This document shows, piece after piece, positions 1-12,662 of a DNA stretch of 64,000 nt. The translations under genes were made by a program, and so were the position numbers. The notes beneath the pieces were generated by a model, which was not told where the DNA came from, searched no databases, and worked only from the letters and a program-made list of their open reading frames with translations. Numbering within the stretch: position 1 is the first letter of the stretch; the number at the start of each line of letters is the position of its first letter. This DNA comes from Omphiscola glabra (Eukaryota > Mollusca > Gastropoda > Lymnaeidae). The DNA is taken from the NCBI GenBank assembly GCA_964017045.1, contig OZ024794.1:28521315-28585314 (forward strand), read 5' to 3'.

Positions 1-934
1 GTGCGAGCTTCAAAAGAAGCGATTCTGGTCAACACTTTCGGCATTTAATAAATTATTAAGAGTACACCGAAGCTAAATCGATAATCTTAATTGATCGGAA
101 ACAAGGACACAGGTGCATGGGTGGAATAGAGTAAAGCACTACGCTAGAAAGACAGGAAGGTGCGTCGTAAAGAAACGGGAAAGAGAAAATTAGAAATAGG
201 CAATGTATTAAACTGAAACAATCATTGTTGAAAAAATATAGAACATGAAGAGGATCTTAACTGGACAGTCGGCACGCCCCCGTGCCGTCGACATTATGCT
301 CCCCCCACCCAACTCTTAAAGTGATAACTTAATGACCATATAACAGCGGCGTAGCTAAGGTTGCTGCCGCCAGGGGGCGGAGGGGGGGGGTTTCAAAGCT
401 TTTAAGTTTTTTTGCCACCTACCCTCATGGACAAAATATCGGCAGTTGGCCGAAATTACCGCACCTCAATATAGAGAAGAATGTGCCAACAGGGGCGGAC
501 CGCGCCCCTCCCCCTGCGCAGCCCACTTCCTACACCACTGCATATCAGTTATGAGATTAACTTTTGTTTTAAATATGATGGTGTTATGAACTGGATTTGT
601 GGGTATGATAGTTTGTGCTTGGAACAGTCGTTGATCACGATTGGGGTGAATAGTTTTTTGTGAGAACCAGCTGCGATGGGTCGGGCTATACACGGTCAAT
701 AAACAATTGGGGTGTTTCAATCACGTGTGAACACAGGGGTGGCAGAGATGTTAGCAGTGTCACCGAGTATGTTAACTTCTTTTGACTAATTATGTTGGTT
801 ACCGACGTAGTGCACGTCCTAGTTTGGCTGTAGTAGTGTGTCGGGAGGACGTTTTGTGAACTTGCAGTTACTGTGATGCTGATAGGATCGTCTTATGCAT
901 TCCACCCGGTGTTGTTACTGATCGTTGATAACTA
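1..934. other. intergenic sequence, no gene seen
   Basis: I see no supported coding exon here. Two short opposed reading frames (about 480-720) cover a stretch starting with a CAGGGGCGGACC-like motif, which looks like a MITE end rather than a gene. A G-rich run lies near 376-390. Confidence 0.4.
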
Positions 935-1086
935 GTGTGGGTGAAAGCATACGGGGTACAGAACTGATCGCTAGACATGTACAGCTTGTCGAAAGCATAC
1001 GGGGTACAGAGCTGATCGCTTGACACGTACAGCTTGTCGAAAGCATACGGGGTACAGAGCTGATTGCTAGACATTTACAGCTTATC
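935..1086. repeat. 48-bp minisatellite, 3 copies
   Basis: Three adjacent copies of a 48-bp unit share the core AAGCATACGGGGTACAGA and differ by a few substitutions. Because 48 is a multiple of three, the array stays open on the minus strand and gives a repetitive peptide; this is a shadow, not a gene. Confidence 0.85.
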
Positions 1087-1261
1087 GAACTGCTCTATAC
1101 ACGTTGCGGGCTTTATACCCCTTACCCCCTTTCTTTGCCAACTCAACAGACAGACAGACACAAACACACAATTAATTACGTAATTTTCTAACATAATTAA
1201 TTTGAAATAAAACGTAATTTTTTTTTTTAATCCTCCAGCGACGTTGAGCCACAAATCAGGT

Positions 1262-1625
1262 AAATGGGGTACGTCAAATTTTTTTGTAAAACAAGAGTAG
1301 CTTGCTCGTGGACGCCGCCTACAACTGTTTTTCAATTTCGGTTGTTTCCAAAATAATGTTTGTACTTTCTAAACTCGATTCCAGTATTGTCGACTGGGAC
1401 TAATTAAAACAGACTAAAACAGACGGTATCGACTTCCAATACATGTTTAATAAACAAACCTTGACAACCACAAATGATATAAAAGTGGATATGATATCAG
1501 CCAGCCATTGTGCTCTTATCTCTACGAAAGTAAATACGTGTTTTTTTCCTACATGGTCGCACCCCGTCGAAGGACAGAATTTGCATTTGAAGTTTAGTCG
1601 TGTGCTCTGCAGTCTATGACACAAT
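1262..1625. repeat. dispersed repeat, copy A (pair of 36748-37110)
   Basis: This stretch shares clear sequence with 36748-37110 in the same orientation: both contain GGGGTACGTC, then TTTTTTTGTAAAAC, AGAGTAGCTTGC, a TTGGTTCC/TTGTTTCC segment, and CTAATTAAAA later on. It is an interspersed repeat of unknown class with no recognisable protein. Confidence 0.6.
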
Positions 1626-1698
1626 GCTCTAAATAGCAGCAGACATCAAGACATGGCGAAAAGTATACTTAACGGTCTTTGGCACAGTGATCTAAATA

Positions 1699-1884
1699 CA
1701 GGGCCGGCCCTAACAATTGCGGGGCCCTATGCGAAACGGTTTGCGCGGGGCCCCAGTCTGGGTAGGGATAAGGATAATAAGTGAAAATTAAGATTTTGTA
1801 TTAGAAAATAAATTAGCGCGGGGCCTATGAAAATGCGGGGCCCATTGCGGCCGCATAGGTTGCAATGGCCTAAGGCCGGCCCTG
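1699..1884. mobile_element. non-autonomous hAT-like element (MITE)
   Basis: The 186-bp element has terminal inverted repeats CAGGGCCGGCCCT and (T)AAGGCCGGCCCTG. It is flanked by 8-bp direct repeats TCTAAATA (1691-1698) and TCTAAAGA (1885-1892), matching at 7 of 8 positions. The 8-bp duplication and CAGGG terminus are typical of hAT transposons. The GC-rich interior contrasts with AT-rich flanks and codes for nothing. Confidence 0.8.
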
Positions 1885-2344
1885 TCTAAAGAGCAATAGA
1901 AAAATAGACCTGCCGTAAAGTGTACTGAACAGTATTTGGCACAGTGATATAAATAGCAACAGAAATATAGACCGTCCGTAACTTCTTTTGCGCTTGCACT
2001 AGTTTCAACAACTGCCCCAAAAAAATACAAAGATACCAATAGGAAACCACCTGCGCTGTTGTGCTGGTTAAAATGTGATTCCGGCCTTTTTATGCGATGC
2101 GGTCATTTAATGTACCGTGGTGATTTTAATGTAATGAGGTCTTTTTAAAATATCGTGTACCATTGTGCAATGTAAAAAAATGATCTTTTAAAAATGGGAT
2201 AGAATGCATTGATTTTATATAACTATTTCAATAGTTGATCCATCTTTTGTTTTTTCATTTAAAAAACAACAACAGCGAAATGATAAAATATTATTGCTTT
2301 AATATTCAATGAATTTTATTTTTTAAAAATCACGTTTTTTTTAT

Positions 2345-5300
2345 TAATTACTAGCGAGTACCCGGCATGCGTTGCAATGCCACTCATCGAAATAAAGTGT
2401 CTGTGTTTTAATAATTTTTTTGTAAGTTTTTCTAATAACCACCTTTTTTTAATCGTCTGGTGCGTATTCGAATTAATTAGAAGGTTTTAAGAAGTGTCAG
2501 CAGACCACACGCAGCTGTCCGTGTGAGAAGCATGGAGTTTCCAAACTTAGTCCCAAAACATATAGCGATTGATCCCCCCCTGCAATAGCTATGTTTGAAA
2601 TTATATTTATATGGCTCATTTATTACATATAAACAAATTTAGGGCCCCAGGCCCCAAAAGTAATATTGTGAAATATTTGTACTAAATCAGAAACCTATTT
2701 ATTAAGTCACATATACAAAATGAAATGTCACAGTTTATATTTAATGTAATTCCACCCACTTATGTAATAGCTCTGTTTGACGTTATATTTACATAGCTCA
2801 TATAAGAAAAAAAAAAGAATTTAAGGCCCCCGGCCCAAAGCGGAATATTGTAAAATATTTGCACTTCTTTAAAAACCTAATGCGGGCCTGCACACAACAA
2901 CTCACTGAAAGTTTAACGCATTCAGATGAATAGTATAGGAACTCATACGGAAATTATATTTAAATAGCTCATATTAGAAAGAAAAACTACTATAGGGCCC
3001 CGGTCCAAAACTGGTAATTCTTTGTAAAATGAATGGGTTTTGATATTCATGGATATACTTTTGTAAATGTATTTAAGTTGTGTTAACGTCATTGATTTTC
3101 TTAATTCGTAAAATGAGAATATAGCATCTATTTTTCACAACAGTAATTTCATTGGATTTAAAGATATAAAATTGTACACACCCTATTTCCTAACCCTCAT
3201 ATATATATGTACCTAAGAAGGCAAATTATTTGTCAAATTCATTTTGAGACGTATAGTGTGCTGCCATGTGCAAATTAAACTATTGAATTACACCTTCCCC
3301 CTCCCCCAAACAGAGTTTTAAAGAAATTAATAAAATCATCCACGGGATTGTAATCCACTTACTTACGCAAAAACAATTTTTTTGCATTTCAAATGCTTTG
3401 TTCTTATTTAAATGAGTGATAAGTGCATTAGTGGATGCTATTTGGATATGTAGTTTCGCTGCACTGATTGCATTAAACGGCATTTTCGTATTAAAAGTAT
3501 ATTTAAAGGTTAGGTTTTTTTTTTTTTTTTTTTACTAATTTATAAATTTCATAAATGTATCTTTTTGGAAAGAATAAAAGTAAAAATTTATTAAACGTTA
3601 AAAATTAAAAGCAAAAATTGTATTTCATTTTTTAAATTGTAGCAATTTAAAAAGCAATCTATTATATTTATTAATTTTACTTTTAGGAAGGGGGAAATAC
3701 ATTATCAATTTTATTAGGCGCGGTTATTAAATCAGATAAATTTTTGCATTGAATAAATAGACAATTTGAGTTCTGACGTCATTTGCGTTATTATTTAGAA
3801 CAAATTAGTTTTACTTTTATTACGCAATATTTGGAACGTATTTCAAAAATGCACTAAAATCAACAGATGTTTTGGTTTCCCCGATAAATGTGATTACAGT
3901 GTAATTCTTTGATCATAATTTGTTTTATTAATTTTCATAACTTTCAACCACATATAAAATGTTTAAAATAGTTCCTTAGTTGTTACGCCAGATTTATTTG
4001 TAATTTATATTATTAATACTTAAAATTTTATTAAAATTAAAGCGAATATACAATATATTTTTCGCATTACCATTGATTCGAGTTCCTTAAAATAATAGAA
4101 GAAAACGATGATTGTTTTAAAAAATGGGAATGCATTTAAATCGTATCGGTTCTTTGTGAGTCAGCATAGATCATTCTTATATAATAGATGTATTACTACA
4201 TCATTGCTATTCAAAATCACAACACATTTACAAAGCTATATCCGATTCTAAAATACGTCACAAAATTCAAGCTTATTTATAAAAACAACAAAAATACTAT
4301 CTACACTAAACATGCAAAAACGTGTTTTCTCAGCTCTTGCTACAAATTGATGTCTGTTGGCATTTGTTCAAGGGCGGTTGAGTTTATAGATCCGATTGAA
4401 ATTATTTTGATAAAGTTTGTTAAAAGAAAACAAAATGAATTTAAGGACATCGGCCCATGCGAAATTTTGTAAAATGTTGTTCTAATTTAGAAACATTTGC
4501 GGGAGCGCGCATATCAATTCACCAAAGTTTTTATCGCAATCGGATGAATGGTATAGGAATGCATACGATAATTATATAGATAATATAAGGGTGGAAAACG
4601 AATTAAGGCCCCCGGCCACAAACGGAATATTGTAGAATTGTTGTATTACTTCAGAAACCTACTTATTATATCACAAAATTAAAAAAAGAGAAACATATTA
4701 CTGAAGTTGTATCGCATTCAGATAAATGGTATAGGAGTGCATACGGATATTATTTTTTACAAAGCTCATATAAGAAAAATAACGATTTTCGGGCCAACGG
4801 CCAAAAACGGATTATTTTAAAAGTGTTGTAACTACTTCAGAAACCTAATTATTATGTGACACGCACAATTTAATGTCGCTATTTGTATTTGATTAAAAAT
4901 CTATCCATCCACACATTAGCTCTGTTTGAAAATTTATTTGTATAGCTCATATTGGAAAAATGGAACATGGGACCCTGGCTCAAAACAGAAAATTTTAAAC
5001 GGTTGTAATAATTTGAAAAGCTTTGCGGACGTGGGTAAAACATTTTACTAAAGTTTTATCGCATTCAGATAAATGATATAGGAGCGCATACAGAAATTAT
5101 TTTGTACAAAGCTCGTATAAGAAAAAAAAAGAATTTGGGACCAACGGCTGAAAACGGAATATTTTAAAAGTATTGTAATTACTCATTAACATGCGCGACT
5201 TTATGGACAACGTTTCAACAAAGTTTTGTTGCAATTGCATGAATGGTGTAGGAGCGCATACGTTTTGAAATTATATTTATATAGCTCATATTGGAAAAAT

Positions 5301-6514
5301 AGAACATGGGGCCCCTGGCTCAAAACAGAATATTTTAAACGGTTGTAATAATTGGAAAAGCTTTGCGGGCGTGGGAGAAACATCTAACTAAAGTTTTATC
5401 GCATTCAGATGAATGGTATAGAAGCGCATACCGAAATTATTTTTTACACAGCTCATATAAGAAAAAAAAAGAATTTGGGGCCAACGGCTGAAAACGGAAT
5501 ATTTTAAAAGTATTGTAATTACTTATTAACATGCGCGACTTTATGGAAAACCTTTCAAAAAAGTTTTGTTGCAATCACATGAATGGTGTAGGAGCGCATA
5601 CGGTTTGAAATTATATTTATATAGCTCCTATAAGAAACAACGAACATGGGGCCCCCGGCCAAAACGAAATATTTTAAAAGTGTTATAATAACCCAGTAAA
5701 ATGCGCGAGCTTATGGAATACAACTCTCCAATGTTTTGTTGCAATCGCATAAATGGTGTAGGAGCGCATACGGTTTGAAACTATATTTATATAGCTCATA
5801 TTAGAAAAAACGAACATGGGGCCCCTGGCTCAAAACGGAATATTTTAAAACGGTTGTAGTAATTTAGAAACCTTTGTGGGCATGCTCGCAACATCTCGTC
5901 AAAGTTTTAGCGTATTCGAATAAATGGTGTAGGAGCGCAGACGAAACCTATTGTTTACAAAGCTCATATAAGAAAAAAAAAACATTTTGGGGCCAACGGC
6001 CAAAACGAAATATTTTAAAAGTGTTATAATAACCCAGTAAAATGCGCGAGCTTATGGAATACAACTCTCCAATGTTTTGTTGCAATCGCATAAATGGTGT
6101 AGGAGCGCATACGGTTTGAAACTATATTTATATAGCTCATATTAGAAAAAACGAACATGGCGCCCCTGGCTCAAAACGGAATATTTTAAAACGGTTATAA
6201 TTATTTCCAAACCTTTTTGGGCGTGCTTGCAGCATTTTACCAAAAATTTAGCGCATTCAGACGAATGGTGTAGGAGCGCAGACGGAAATATTTTTTACAA
6301 AGCTCGTATAAGAAAAAAAACGAATGAAGGGCCAACGGCCGAAAACGAAATAATTGAAAAGTTTTTTAATGACGCAGTTAAATGCCCAGGTAGGCGGCCA
6401 ACAACTACCAAGGGTTTGTTGCAATCGCATGAATGGTGTGGGAGCGCATACGAGACAAACAGACATACATACATACATACATACAGACATACATTCATTT
6501 TTATATATATATAG
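2345..6514 (+). mobile_element. large Helentron-like dispersed repeat
   Basis: The left end (ACTAGCGAGTACCCGGCATG) recurs at 59012. Internal segments recur too: TTTTGATATTCATGG occurs at about 3037 and 60933, and the block 3037-4180 resembles 60925-62090. The right end has repeated ACAT units followed by TATATATATAGAT near 6480-6516, the usual 3' layout of non-autonomous Helentron-type rolling-circle elements. The interior holds an array of related subunits. No Rep-helicase reading frame is visible, so this is a non-autonomous or nested copy. The class call is by resemblance only. Confidence 0.5.
4480..6470. repeat. ~170/340-bp degenerate tandem array inside the Helentron-like repeat
   Basis: The phrase TTTTGTTGCAAT recurs at about 5223, 5563, 5735, 6075 and 6416, i.e. 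spaced about 340, 172, 340 and 341 bp. Each is followed by GAATGGTGTAGGAGCGCATA, a TATATTTATATAGCTC block and a GGGCCCC/GGGGCCAACGG block. The array is therefore a two-step (about 170 bp, then 340 bp) amplification of the 3' region of the element. Confidence 0.7.
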
Positions 6515-6781
6515 ATATTATTAAGACGCTATGAAATGAAATATAGCAATTTAATAATATATTAATGTTTTAAAAGTTTACTTTTTTTATAACTTAGAGA
6601 AACAAATCTATATGAGCCTAATTTCTTTACAAATGTTCAATATTAATTTCACGGACTTGTTGCCTTTATTCTTCTTAAGAGTAGATTTTACCAATTACTT
6701 TTGAGATCTCCTGAAAAAAGGCAACTTTTTTTTTTTCTCAAAGTGAAATATTCTAATACATAAATACACCATTTCAATTTC

Positions 6782-6975
6782 TTAACTATCATCGTCCGTT
6801 CTTTTAAGTGACACGTTAACATCGTCTAACGGCGCCGAGCTTTGATCCAGTGACGTCCTGGAGGTCTTTGATCCTGATGCCATCACTTGGGGCTTAATAC
6901 CAAATAAGATGTCAACAGACTGGCGTACCCCCAAACACCTCATACGGACGTGTCTAATGGCAGATTCCCCATAAC
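6782..6975 (-). CDS. candidate terminal exon, unknown protein
   Basis: A possible acceptor (GAAGACAG at 6976-6983) opens a phase-1 frame of about 64 residues ending at the TAA at 6782-6784. The C-terminal half (SGSKTSRTSLDQSSAPLDD, then a charged tail KRTDDDS) has the Ser/Thr/Asp-rich look of a real protein tail. The sequence is not repetitive, unlike its surroundings. I recognise no domain and saw no matching upstream exon, so it may be chance or a relic. Confidence 0.22.
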
Positions 6976-7034
6976 CTGTCTTCACACAACTCATTATAAA
7001 AAAAATTTCAAGATCCACATTTAGGACCAATCAA

Positions 7035-7207
7035 CTAAGTGTCTTAAAACCTAGACCAGACAAACTTAGCCTCAAAAATTAAGTGTCTTAAAACCTAGAC
7101 CAGACAAACTTAGCCTAAAAAACTAAGTGTCTTGAAACCTAGACCAGACAAAATTAGCCTAAAAAATTAAGTGTCTTAAAACCTAGACCAGACATACTTA
7201 GCCTGAT
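7035..7207. repeat. 44-bp minisatellite, 4 copies
   Basis: Four copies of a 44-bp unit with core AAAACCTAGACCAGACAAAC lie head to tail with few differences. Confidence 0.9.
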
Positions 7208-7236
7208 CAAACGAAATCCAGAAGACATACTGTCTT

Positions 7237-7650
7237 TTGCTTTCCAAATATGGATCTATAGCTCTTTTTTTCTCTTCAACATATATCACCTTTTATTGCA
7301 CCGCTATGTGTTCAATTCACTTGATAACGCGCTATAGAAATCTCATCAGGGCAAGTGTGGCCCAAGGAGATGCAGGCTGCAATAATTGGGTGATTTCTAG
7401 CGTCTCAGTTCCACTTCAAATAACTTGTCAAAGACTGGGCTTTAAAGAAGAATTATACGAATTTTTAAAAATTTTATTGATTCAAATGGGCAACAATAAG
7501 CAGGTTTCTCCATCCATTTTTACAACACAAAAAAGACGTTTTCTGCTGAAATCCAATGCATCTTCAAAATCAGAAAGCAGTGGATTCAAAGATATTTCGC
7601 CCAGGGCAGAAAACAGAGTTTCTCTATTTGAAGAACGAGAAGCACACTAA
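7237..7650 (+). CDS. 137-residue open frame, unknown
   Basis: An ATG-started frame of 137 residues with a hydrophobic N-terminus (residues about 5-30) and a basic, Ser-rich C-terminal half. It has no recognisable domain, no obvious promoter or splice sites, and lies between a minisatellite and a transposon. It may be a transposon remnant or a chance frame. Confidence 0.2.
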   Translation: MLSKYGSIALFFSSTYITFYCTAMCSIHLITRYRNLIRASVAQGDAGCNNWVISSVSVPLQITCQRLGFKEELYEFLKILLIQMGNNKQVSPSIFTTQKRRFLLKSNASSKSESSGFKDISPRAENRVSLFEEREAH

Positions 7651-7668
7651 TTTGAATTACTAGGTTAT

Positions 7669-8491
7669 CAGGGGTTCTCAACCAAAGGTCCCCGCTTCCC
7701 CAGGGGTTAGAGCGGGCGGGGGGGGGGGGGGAGTAGTGCAAGGGAGTGCTGGAAGACCCAGATTCTTTTAATGCAAAAAGTGGAAAACGAAATTAAAAGA
7801 AACGCAAAAGGAACAAAAAAGAAATTCTAAAAGAAGGGCTAATTATATTTTGCATCCACTGAAAGTTCTGTACGGTGACAAATCTAACTGACTTTGAGTC
7901 TATTAATAAAAATCAAATGACTCTACTGTGCCACTGAAGGCTGCGGGTTGGATGTATTTTTTTAAAAAACCCACTAAAATAAATAGCTTACTAATTAATG
8001 ACAGGCGACTGAGGCGATACCCGATATATATGTATGGACACCCTATATATATGTATGGACACCTATATATATGTATGGACACCTATATATATATATATGT
8101 ATGGACACCCTATATATATGTATGGACACCCTATATATATGTATGGACACCCTATATATATGCATGGACACCTATATATATATATATATATATATGGACA
8201 CACTATATATATGTATGGACACCCTATATATATGTATGGACACCTATATATATGTATGGACACCCTATATGTATGGACACCTATATATATATCTATGTAT
8301 GGACACCTATATATATATATATATGGACACCCTATTTATATGTATGGCCACCTATATATATATATATATGTAGACACCAATATATATGTATGGACACATA
8401 TATATATACATATATATATATATGGACACCCTATATATCTGTATGGACACCTATATATAAATATATGTATGGAAACCCGATATATATGTAT

Positions 8492-8567
<76 letters not shown>

Positions 8568-9097
8568 ACACCCGATATATATGTATGGACACCCACAATA
8601 TAAGTATGGTCACCTATATATATATATATGGACACCCATATATATGTATGGACTCCTATATATATGTATTGACACCCTATATAGTGTATGGACACCCATA
8701 TAAATGTATGGAACCTATAAACATGTATGGACACCTATATATATATATGTATGGACACCTTTTATATATGTATGGACACACTATCTATATGTATGGACAC
8801 CTATATATATGTATGGACACCTATATACATGTATGGACACCTAATATATGCATGGACACCCTATATATATATATATGTATATGGACTCAAAAATATATGA
8901 ATGGACACCTATTTATTTATGTGTGGACACCCTATGAATATGTATATATATGTATATATGTGTGTGTGTGTGTCTGTTTAACTATCCTGGCAACTATTTT
9001 TTGTATCCCGAAAAGAGGTTTTAAAAAAAAAAGGGGGGGGGGGTGTTTTCGGGAAATCTTTTGAAAACGAGAGAGCTCCTGTGGTTGAGAACCCTTG
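7669..9097. mobile_element. hAT-like element expanded by an internal satellite
   Basis: The ends are inverted repeats: CAGGGGTTCTCAACCA at 7669-7684 and TGGTTGAGAACCCTTG at 9082-9097, 15 of 16 matching. This is the CAG-GGTTCTCAACC terminus of a hAT family related to SPIN. The flanking 8-mers (TAGGTTAT and ATGCAGAA) do not match, so the target duplication has decayed or the two ends are from different copies. The middle is filled by the TATGGACACC array, and both ends carry G/C runs. Confidence 0.5.
8018..8960. repeat. ~20-bp TATA...TATGGACACC satellite with pure (TA)n core
   Basis: About 40 copies of a unit made of a variable (TA) run followed by TGTATGGACACC span nearly 1 kb, interrupted by a pure TA tract at about 8488-8563. 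The unit reads open in several frames on both strands, giving false proteins rich in Tyr-Ile. Confidence 0.92.
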
Positions 9098-11189
9098 ATG
9101 CAGAAGAAGGTGATAACATACATTAAGTAGAGATAAAATACTTCGAAGTTTTGAAAATAATCCCTTGTCATTCATGTAATATATAGCTGTCAATAAAATC
9201 ATATTTTTTTTTAAATGCCTGATATTTTCCATGACAGTTTTATGTTTAAAATGCCAAGCATTGTGCCTACTTTACCGCCTCAGATATAAAGAATGGCATG
9301 TTACATCAATTACGAAATGTTCTGAAAACATAAAATGATACATGGTTTACATGAAGCAAGAAGATGTTTCCCATGGCACGCCGGTAAATATTTATAATAG
9401 CTAAGTATGCTGTGTATGTGGGGGTGTGTTGGCGTGTGTGTCTGTGTGTGTCTCTGTATGTTTCAGTGTGTATGTCCGTATGTGTGTCTGTGTCTGTGTT
9501 AGTGTGTAAATGTGTGTTTCTGTTGGTGTGATTCGCTTAGAGTAAATAAAACAAAGAAGTTCGAGCCCCAAACTCGTCAATGAAAACACATGATCTCAAA
9601 AGGGCAACCTGCATTCTCAGCAGTGGCGTAGTTAGTGTGGGTTCCGGGGTGGGCAAAAACAAAAAAACAAAAAAAAAACTACAAATCATCAGATCAAAAA
9701 GTCTTATTTCGCATTCATCCTCTTTAAGCCTTTATTTTCTTGTTGCAAACGCAATAAAAATGCCCAAAAGAAAGGGGCATCACTATTTGGGTTTACAAAA
9801 GGAAGGGGTACCGCTATTTGGGGCAGTGCTGTAAAACGGACGCCATATTCAATTCGGATTTGGATGTGTATATAATAATTAGAATGGCCTTACGGGGGGG
9901 GGGGGGGGGGGAAAGGGTGTGGGGGGGGGGTAAACGATCGGAAAGTCCAAAGACTGCATTTGCTAAGAGTGCTCAAAATTAGCCTACTAATATCTAATTT
10001 GAGGGGCACTGCTTCCACCTATCCTGCAACTACAAGTTGCCCAGCCGCGTAGTTCCGGCGACGTCCATGTAGAGTTGTTACGCGCTTCTCCCTGTTTTTG
10101 TAACCTTTGGTTAGAACTGGTCTTCTGAAAGAGTGACCAATGAAAACAGCGGGATTTAATCACATGTCGCATTTAACTCAGGCATTTTATATTTTTTTTA
10201 AAATCCATAACCCATGAATGTTTTTTTTTTTTGTTTTTTTTTTATTCCTTTTGACAAACCATCTTGAGGCAAATTCTACTTTTAAAATGTTATTCACGTG
10301 CCAAGGCCGGTGAAGAGTTGGTCGAAGTTGACAAATATTATTGGCGATTCAACGGACGCCGTACTTCTCTGATTGAGGGGGAAATGAAATCAGATTCAAT
10401 CGTAAGGCCAACTGTCGAATCTTGCGCGACACATGTCTTGTGACTTAATTCAGCTGTACGGAGTCTGTCAAGAAATCTTCATACCAAAAAAATATATACC
10501 CGAAGGTACATCGTGTAGCACAAAAGTTTCTACCCATGCATCGCCGACCTTAGCAATTGTGGTGGACTAGGAAATTTCAAATTTTGACCCCCCTTTCGCA
10601 AGGGCATAATTTGGGTAGGGCAAGGGAGGGGACATTTGCCCCCCCCCCCCCCGAATTCGCAGGTTTTAAAAAGTACTGTGGTGCCTACAAGCAACACAAA
10701 CAAGAAAAGATCCCGACATTAAGCAAGCAGTTAATATGCATTTTTTTGTAAAATTTAAAATTTTTATTTGGCTCTATAACTATTATACTATTCTAAAAGC
10801 AATTTTTGTTGCTTTTGGGATGTCAAGTCTAGTCGACCGGCAGCACCATTTTCAATAGACAGCACAGCCAAAGATGTGAACTTTTCCTGAGTCACAGACG
10901 CTCGTCAATAGGTTTTAATCAAATTCAGATAAGAAAAAAAAAGCTTTCTCCATTTGCAACGTAGATATGAATTGTCAATATTCAAAGAGAAATTACTCTA
11001 TTTGGAAAAAATATCCGGACATTGTTTGGGTGGGAAAAAAAAGGAAGTTTATTCTGTGGTGATTTCTTGCATGTCTGAGATATTAGCGATTTTTGTAAAT
11101 CCGTGCAAGAGAGAATGTGTTTAGCCCTTTAAAAAGTTGCTGCTTTGTTTTCATTTGTTCGAAACGTTCCGTCAAAGAAATTAATTGTG
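9098..11189. other. intergenic, low-complexity runs, no gene seen
   Basis: Contents are TG-rich microsatellite at 9412-9530, a CAGTGGCGTAGTTAG MITE-type end at about 9621, poly-G runs at 9893-9930 and a C run at 10640-10652. The stretch 10250-10560 is non-repetitive but shows no frame I can support. Confidence 0.4.
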
Positions 11190-11318
11190 AGCAGTGATAG
11201 AATGAAAGAGCAGTGATAGAATGAAAGAGCAGTGATAGAATGAAGAGCAGTGATAGAATGAAAGAGCAGTGATAGAATGAAAGAGCAGTGATAGAATGAA
11301 GAAGCAATGATAGAAAAC
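11190..11318. repeat. 19-bp minisatellite, 7 copies
   Basis: Seven copies of AGCAGTGATAGAATGAAAG (one 18-bp variant), last copy diverged. Confidence 0.92.
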
Positions 11319-12419
11319 AAACAGTAGCCTAGCCATATGTTGACGTTAGGGTGAGTGACAATTTCTTTTTTTTTTTTAAAACGTCTCCACACAAAAATAA
11401 TAATTTAATGATTAGACAGGTTTATATTTGTAACTTTTAAAAATCAAAAAGACTGTATCTTTGATCGAGGTGGGTGGGTGGGGGGGGGGGTTAAGAAATT
11501 AAAGGAGCCTCTGAATATATCTCTTTTTTTTAATGTGTCTGCTTCTACCATATATTTAGTAATATTGAAAATTTAATTTTGTTTAAAATCTGATGTAAAA
11601 AAAAAAAAAGTAAAATACTATAAAGACGTTACATTCACAAAAAAACATTGTGTGTGTGTGTTCAGCTACCTCTCCACCAACAAGAAAAACACCCAAAAAA
11701 ACAAACAAACAAAAAAAAACAAAAAAAAAACCTGCATTTTTTAAATTTTAAAGGTCAATAAGTAACTTAATGAATGTAATAAGTGTTCCTAATTATTTTC
11801 CCCAAAATACAAATAATTAATAATAGTTCTTGGTTTTATAAAATAATTCTAATCAGGCACTTAATAACTAGAAAAACAAATCTATGTGTTAAACTTTACT
11901 TTAAAAAAACTCTTCAGTCGGCTTGCTATCTGTAACCAAGGGAACGCGCCCTCAAACACCGTGTCACCCAAAGTGCCTTAATATTTTTATGAACCTTTTC
12001 CATTGGTCTTTTAATTCAAAGTAGTGCCTTCATTAAAACAAGTTGTAAGCATTTGGACGTAAGTTGTTATCAATAAACACCACAAATGTTTTCAGTTACA
12101 ATGGGGGATGAACAATTAATTCATTTAAAAAAAAAAAAAAAAGCTGTTACACCCTTCTGCCACGTTGGTTGTAAGAAGATGTCGCCGTGGAGTCGTTCAC
12201 CAACACAATCTTCTTCATTTGTGTCAAACTTATTTTTAGGTGAATTTATGATTTACATTTTTTAAATTATTTTTTTGGTGGGGTGGTGAAAAAGTGTGTG
12301 TGAGATGGGGGGGGGGGGGGGTTAAAAAAATGACGCCTCAAGAATTCGGCGCTCCAGACAGATGCAAGCTTTGCCTCTAGCTAAGGCCAGCCCTTCACGC
12401 TCACTATTTCCACTCTGGC
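11319..12419. other. AT-rich intergenic, no gene seen
   Basis: Homopolymer A/T runs, CAAA-rich tract near 11700-11730, and a G run near 12308. No supported frame. Confidence 0.4.
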
Positions 12420-12662
12420 TCTAACACCCTGACTCTTGTACCCTGGCTCTTGTACATTGCACTTGTACATGGCTCTTTTACCCTCAAGTACTCTGGCTCT
12501 TGTCCATGGCTCTTGTACTCTGGCAGATGTACTCTGGCTCTTGTCCGGGGCTCTTGTCCGGGGCTCTTGTACATGGCTCTTGTACATGGCTCTTGTACAT
12601 GGCTCTTGTACATGGCTCTTGTACATGACTCTTGTACATGGCTCTTGTACATGGCTCTTGGT
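12420..12662. repeat. 13-bp minisatellite
   Basis: Copies of GCTCTTGTACATG repeat head to tail, cleanest from 12570 to 12655 and degenerate to the left. Period 13 makes the array open in all frames with a 13-residue peptide repeat, which is an artefact. Confidence 0.9.

Noticed and set aside
7928..9064. 378-codon open frame rich in Tyr, Ile and Trp-Thr-Pro
   Set aside because: It is the translation of a TATA/TATGGACACC satellite that is open in several frames on both strands.
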